Below the pieces are notes generated by a model that had not been told where the DNA came from, did not search any database, and saw nothing but the letters and a program-made list of their open reading frames with translations. The translations under genes and the position numbers were made by a program. DNA of 64,000 nucleotides from Azophilus sp965247035 (GTDB lineage: Bacteria; Pseudomonadota; Gammaproteobacteria; Pseudomonadales; Azotimanducaceae). The DNA is taken from contig CBDFGJ010000002.1 of the NCBI GenBank assembly GCA_965247035.1, forward strand, positions 62,001-126,000, read 5' to 3'. Shown here piece by piece: positions 60,512 through 64,000 of this stretch. Position 1 is the first letter of the stretch; each line of letters begins with the position of its first letter.

Positions 60512-61251
60512 GCCACGGCTCGATGGATGGCGGTGATGCCGCCGAGCAGATCATGGTGCTCAACCTGTTCGAAACCGGCGTCGGCGAGCAGCAACTTCAG
60601 CGCCTCTTGAGTTGGGTGGACGCGAATGGACTCAACCAGATAGCGATAGCTTTCGGCATCTCCAACAACCAGCCGGCCGAGCGCCGGCCAAGCGCTCTGG
60701 AAGCCGCGATAGGCCAACTCAAGCCAAGGATTTTTCGGTTTTGAGAACTCCAGCACCAACAGCGCCGCACCAGCCTTTAGAACCCGCTTCAATTCCGCCA
60801 GCGCCCGCTGCTTATCGGTGAAGTTGCGCAAGCCGAAGCCGATGGTGGCGGCATCAAACTGGTCGTCGGCAAAGGGTAGCGCTTCGGCCTTGGCGCAGCA
60901 GCATTGCACCTGAGCCAGCCCGGCATCCAGCAGGCGGTTCCGACCGATGGTCAACATGGAGGCGTTCAGGTCGGCCAGAACCACTCGCCCCTCAGCGCCA
61001 ACCGCCGGTGCCAGCAAGCGGGCGAGGTCGCCGGTGCCGCCGGCCAAATCCAGCAGGCAATGGCCGCGGCGGGCAGCGGACATCTCCACCAACATGCGCT
61101 TCATCAAACGGTGCAGGCCCAGCGACATCAGATCGTTCATCAGGTCGTAGCGGCTCGACACCGACGTAAATAGGTCGCCGACCAAGCGCGTCTTTTCCTC
61201 CGGTGTAACGCTGCGGGCACCGAAGCTCACCCGTTCATCCACTTTGTCCAT
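60508..61251 (-). CDS. ubiE: Ubiquinone/menaquinone C-methyltransferase UbiE
   Basis: SAM-dependent methylation in quinone synthesis. 247 residues. Seen: VSFGARSVTPEEKTRLVGDLFTSVSSRYDLMNDLMSLGLHR, LLDLAGGTGDLARLL (SAM motif I), FDAATIGFGLRNFTDK and LVLEFSKP. ATG 61251 (MDKVDERVSFG) is used. Confidence 0.96.
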   Translation of the reverse strand: MDKVDERVSFGARSVTPEEKTRLVGDLFTSVSSRYDLMNDLMSLGLHRLMKRMLVEMSAARRGHCLLDLAGGTGDLARLLAPAVGAEGRVVLADLNASMLTIGRNRLLDAGLAQVQCCCAKAEALPFADDQFDAATIGFGLRNFTDKQRALAELKRVLKAGAALLVLEFSKPKNPWLELAYRGFQSAWPALGRLVVGDAESYRYLVESIRVHPTQEALKLLLADAGFEQVEHHDLLGGITAIHRAVA

Positions 61252-61380
61252 CAATCGCCTTGCTCTGCTCGTGGCCACGGCAAGAGGTTACCAGTGATTC
61301 AAGCCGTTAAACCAGCCAAGCCTGCTGCTAGCAGTCTGCTCGCATCGCCCGCCTCCACCGCCGCCGGAGGCAGGCCCCCG

Positions 61381-61764
61381 CTAGCTTGATTCAGGACTGA
61401 AATGGCGCACCGGTATGGGCTTTAGGCGGGAGGCGTTGGCGGCCTTCAATTCAGCTAGATATTCCTGCCAATACTGCGCTTGGTTGTCACCCAAGTCGCG
61501 CAGGTAGCGCCAAGCGTAGATGCCGGTGCCGTGCCCGTCGTCGAACAGCAGGCGGACCCCGTAGTTGCCAATCGGCTCGATGCTGGCGATGCCAACGTCT
61601 TTCTTTCCGGTTTGCAGTCGTCGCTCATCGGCGCCATGGCCGCGCACTTCCGCCGAGGGCGAATACACCCGCAGCAGTTCGGCCGGCAATTCCACCACTT
61701 CGCCGTCAAAATCCAAGCTCAGGATGCGTTGGCGCTTGCGGTAGGTGATGTTGGCCGGCCGCAT
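61381..61764 (-). CDS. DUF971 (GBBH-like N-terminal) protein
   Basis: 127 residues, small basic-acidic protein with FDGEVVELPAELLRVYSPSAEVRGHG and GNYGVRLLFDDGHGTGIYAWRYLRDL, typical of the DUF971 family, which is normally found next to hslUV in gammaproteobacteria as here (14 bp from hslU). In some family members it binds iron-sulfur clusters; a role here is not known. Confidence 0.88.
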   Translation of the reverse strand: MRPANITYRKRQRILSLDFDGEVVELPAELLRVYSPSAEVRGHGADERRLQTGKKDVGIASIEPIGNYGVRLLFDDGHGTGIYAWRYLRDLGDNQAQYWQEYLAELKAANASRLKPIPVRHFSPESS

Positions 61765-61777
61765 GGAGGAACCCCCG

Positions 61778-63103
61778 TTAGAGGATGTACCTCGACAAAT
61801 CCTGATCCCGCACTAGGGACTCCAAGCGACTGTTCACGTAAGCCGCATCCACCATAATGGATTCGGCGTTGCCGTCCGATGCGCTGCGGAAGGAGATGTC
61901 GTCAAGCAGCCTCTCCATCACGGTGTGCAGGCGTCTAGCGCCAATGTTCTCAGTGGTTTCATTGACGCGCCAAGCCAGTTCCGCAATCCGCGTCAAGCCG
62001 CCCTCATCGAATTTGAGGTCAAAATCTTCGGTGCCGAGGAGCGCTTGATACTGCTCGGTGAGGGAGGTATCGGGCTCCACGAGGATGCGCTTGAAGTCCT
62101 GCGGTGTCAGCGCGTCGAGGTCCACCCGGATGGGCAAGCGGCCCTGCAGCTCGGGAATGAGGTCCGAAGGCTTGGATAGATGAAAGGCGCCTGAGGCGAT
62201 GAACAACACATGGTCCGTGCGCACCATGCCGTGCTTGGTGGATATGGTGCAGCCTTCAATGAGCGGCAGCAAGTCGCGCTGCACACCTTCCCGGGAGACA
62301 TCCACACCCGTAGTTTCGCTGCGCCGAGTCACTTTATCGATCTCATCAAGAAAGACGATGCCGGTTTGCTCCACGGCGTCGATCGCCAGCGCCTTCACTT
62401 CCTCTTGGTTGACCAGCTTGGTCGCCTCATGCTCCCGTAGCCGCCGGAAAGCGTCCCGGACTTTCAGGCGCACGTTACGCTTCCGTTCGGAGCCGAAGTT
62501 GCTGAGCATGCTCTGCAGTTGCTGCGTCATCTCCTCCATGCCGGGCGGCGCCATGATTTCGACGCCCACCGGGGCCGCCTCCATCTGCAGGTCAATTTCC
62601 TTTTCATCTAAACCGCCCTCGCGCAGCCGCTTGCGCAGCAACTGCCTTGAAGCGGAATTGGCTGCGGCTTGATTCGCCTTGCGCTCCTTTGGCGCCGCCG
62701 GCACCAAGGCATCCAAAATGCGTTCTTCGGCGGCATCGTCGGCCAAGTGCCGCACCTTGCCGACCTGCGCCTCGCGCCGCTGCTTGACCGCAACGTCAGC
62801 CAAGTCGCGAATGATCGACTCCACATCCCGGCCCACATAGCCCACTTCGGTGAACTTGGTGGCCTCCACCTTGATGAAGGGCGCATCGGCCAGCTTGGCC
62901 AACCGGCGGGCGATCTCAGTTTTGCCAACCCCCGTGGGGCCGATCATAAGGATGTTCTTCGGCGTGATTTCGTCGCGCATGCGTTCATCAAGCTGCATCC
63001 GCCGCCAGCGGTTGCGCAAGGCGATGGCCACGGCCCGCTTGGCTTGATTCTGACCGATGATGTGCTTGTCGAGCTCGTGGACAATTTCCCTAGGCGTCAT
63101 CAT
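61778..63103 (-). CDS. hslU: HslUV protease ATPase subunit
   Basis: AAA+ unfoldase that feeds HslV. 441 residues. Seen: MTPREIVHELDKHIIGQNQAKRAVAIALRNRWRR, Walker A GPTGVGKTEIARRLAK, EVGYVGRDVESIIRDL (pore loop), Walker B GIVFLDEIDKVTRR, a large I domain and the C-terminal DLSRYIL that docks in HslV. ATG 63103 or 63100. Overlaps nothing; 32 bp after hslV. Confidence 0.97.
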   Translation of the reverse strand: MMTPREIVHELDKHIIGQNQAKRAVAIALRNRWRRMQLDERMRDEITPKNILMIGPTGVGKTEIARRLAKLADAPFIKVEATKFTEVGYVGRDVESIIRDLADVAVKQRREAQVGKVRHLADDAAEERILDALVPAAPKERKANQAAANSASRQLLRKRLREGGLDEKEIDLQMEAAPVGVEIMAPPGMEEMTQQLQSMLSNFGSERKRNVRLKVRDAFRRLREHEATKLVNQEEVKALAIDAVEQTGIVFLDEIDKVTRRSETTGVDVSREGVQRDLLPLIEGCTISTKHGMVRTDHVLFIASGAFHLSKPSDLIPELQGRLPIRVDLDALTPQDFKRILVEPDTSLTEQYQALLGTEDFDLKFDEGGLTRIAELAWRVNETTENIGARRLHTVMERLLDDISFRSASDGNAESIMVDAAYVNSRLESLVRDQDLSRYIL

Positions 63104-63135
63104 TGTTGACCATCACTTCCCTATTGTCGCGCCGC

Positions 63136-63720
63136 TCAGACGCCGGCTGGTTGAGCGCTTGCATGTTTCGTCACCTCTTCCGCCGCCGGCAAGGCTTCAA
63201 CGCTGCGCTTGTGGTTGGTGTAAACGCAGATGTCGGCAGCAATTCCAAGCGCTCGTTCAACGATGTCCACAGCGCCAAGCTCGGTATTCTCGCACAGCGC
63301 CCGAGCGGCGGCTTGCGCATAGGGGCCGCCGGAGCCAATGGCTATCGATTGCCCGTCTGGTTCTATGACGTCGCCGGTGCCACTGACCATCAGGGTGGTG
63401 GTGGTGTCGGCCACAATCAGCATCGCTTCAAGGCGGCGCAGGGCGCGGTCGGAGCGCCAATCCTTGGCCAACTCCACCGCCGCCCGGGTGAGGTTGCCGG
63501 AATACCTCTCCAAGACCGCCTCAAAACGTTCAAACAGCGTGAACGCATCGGCCGTGCCACCGGCGAACCCAGCTAGGATGCGCCCGTCGAACAAGCGACG
63601 CACTTTAACCGCATTGCCCTTCATGATGGTGGCGCCGGCGCTGACCTGGCCGTCGCCGCCAACGGCGACCTGCCCCTCGCGCCGCACGCAAACGATGGTG
63701 GTTCCGTGAATTTTTTCCAT
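63136..63720 (-). CDS. hslV: HslUV protease proteolytic subunit
   Basis: Threonine protease of proteasome type, 194 residues. The catalytic Thr is in HGTTIVCVRREGQVAVGGDGQ after a five- to seven-residue propeptide (MEKIHG). Later motifs KGNAVKVRRLFDGRILAGFAGG and SGTGDVIEPDGQSIAIGSGGPYA are typical. ATG 63720 preferred to the upstream TTG. Follows the SPOR gene, the ftsN-hslV-hslU order. Confidence 0.96.
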   Translation of the reverse strand: MEKIHGTTIVCVRREGQVAVGGDGQVSAGATIMKGNAVKVRRLFDGRILAGFAGGTADAFTLFERFEAVLERYSGNLTRAAVELAKDWRSDRALRRLEAMLIVADTTTTLMVSGTGDVIEPDGQSIAIGSGGPYAQAAARALCENTELGAVDIVERALGIAADICVYTNHKRSVEALPAAEEVTKHASAQPAGV

Positions 63721-63762
63721 AGTCAAGGATACTTAAGGACGACTTCCCTTGGTTTCAAGGCA

Positions 63763-64000
63763 TCAACTGCGTTTTATCCACATGGCGGACAAGTTTTTTT
63801 GCCGCAGGCGCTCCATGACTTGCTTGGCCGCATCGGCGGACTCGATCGGCCCCACGGTCACCCGATACCAAGCGCCGTTGTCCAATTCAACGCGAGCCGT
63901 AGACGGGTTGGGCATATCCTGCAGGATGAGCCGAGCACGGAGCTGTTCCGCGTCATTCTCGCGCTGAAAAGAGGCCACCTGGATGTGAAAGACCTGGGGT
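63763..64000 (-). CDS. SPOR-domain protein (FtsN-like), 5' end outside the window
   Basis: The frame is open to the right edge (beginning PQVFHIQVASFQRE), so the gene is cut. The visible 79 residues form a SPOR domain that binds denuded glycan strands at the septum: VFHIQVASFQRENDAEQLRARL and WYRVTVGPIESADAAKQVMERLRQK. Position directly upstream of hslV matches ftsN in many gammaproteobacteria, so FtsN is likely, but the diagnostic N-terminus is not seen. Confidence 0.8.
   Translation of the reverse strand, partial: PQVFHIQVASFQRENDAEQLRARLILQDMPNPSTARVELDNGAWYRVTVGPIESADAAKQVMERLRQKNLSAMWIKRS

Overview
The window is a GC-rich stretch of a gammaproteobacterial chromosome. Typical gammaproteobacterial blocks show this: a SPOR/FtsN-like gene with hslV-hslU, DUF971, ubiE-ubiJ-ubiB and tatABC; gpmI-envC divergent from a rhodanese gene and secB; and ntrBC beside glnA under a sigma-54/NtrC promoter. 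Coenzyme A, ferredoxin and efflux genes point to a respiratory heterotroph. Large secreted repeat proteins (TPR, LRR, PPC/FG-GAP) and many decayed IS pieces would suit a host-associated or biofilm lifestyle, but that is inference.

Layout. 1-3.7 kb: a TPR-like protein built from 25 exact 129-bp units, cut by the left edge. 3.9-18.3 kb: core and catabolic genes (pdxH, a TonB-dependent receptor, uvrB, korAB, and RND adaptor, RND pump and MATE exporter). 18.4-20.1 kb: two small double-glycine-leader peptides sharing an upstream element at exactly -102, plus a four-helix membrane protein. 19.9-28.3 kb: an imperfect tandem duplication of about 4 kb. Each unit carries the 3' part of the membrane gene, a 78-bp IS derivative, a gutted DNA methyltransferase, an LRR surface protein and the left part of an IS1-like element. 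The second unit runs on into a complete 2.2-kb IS with small cargo genes and an HNH nuclease fragment. 29.7-30.5 kb: a 271-bp triplication at the IS right end.

30.5-45.9 kb: mostly core genes (serine hydrolase, acyl-CoA dehydrogenase, SDR, alpha/beta hydrolase, envC, gpmI, rhodanese, secB, ntrCB, glnA, tusA with a PP-loop ATPase). 46-55.2 kb: two paralogous secreted trypsin-like proteases with PPC and FG-GAP repeats, separated by a decayed IS481-like element. Four solo or attached IS481 ends lie in the same orientation between 42 and 55.3 kb. 55.3-64 kb: dtd, tatABC, ubiB, a five-copy 163-bp tandem repeat, ubiJ, ubiE, DUF971, hslUV and a SPOR-domain gene cut by the right edge.

The best candidate for something undescribed is the 18.4-28 kb island: paired bacteriocin-like peptides with a common control element and a possible immunity protein, next to duplicated LRR genes whose ends are nearly identical while the middle LRR block has diverged strongly. 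No export ABC transporter, reverse transcriptase, cas gene or tRNA was seen in the window.
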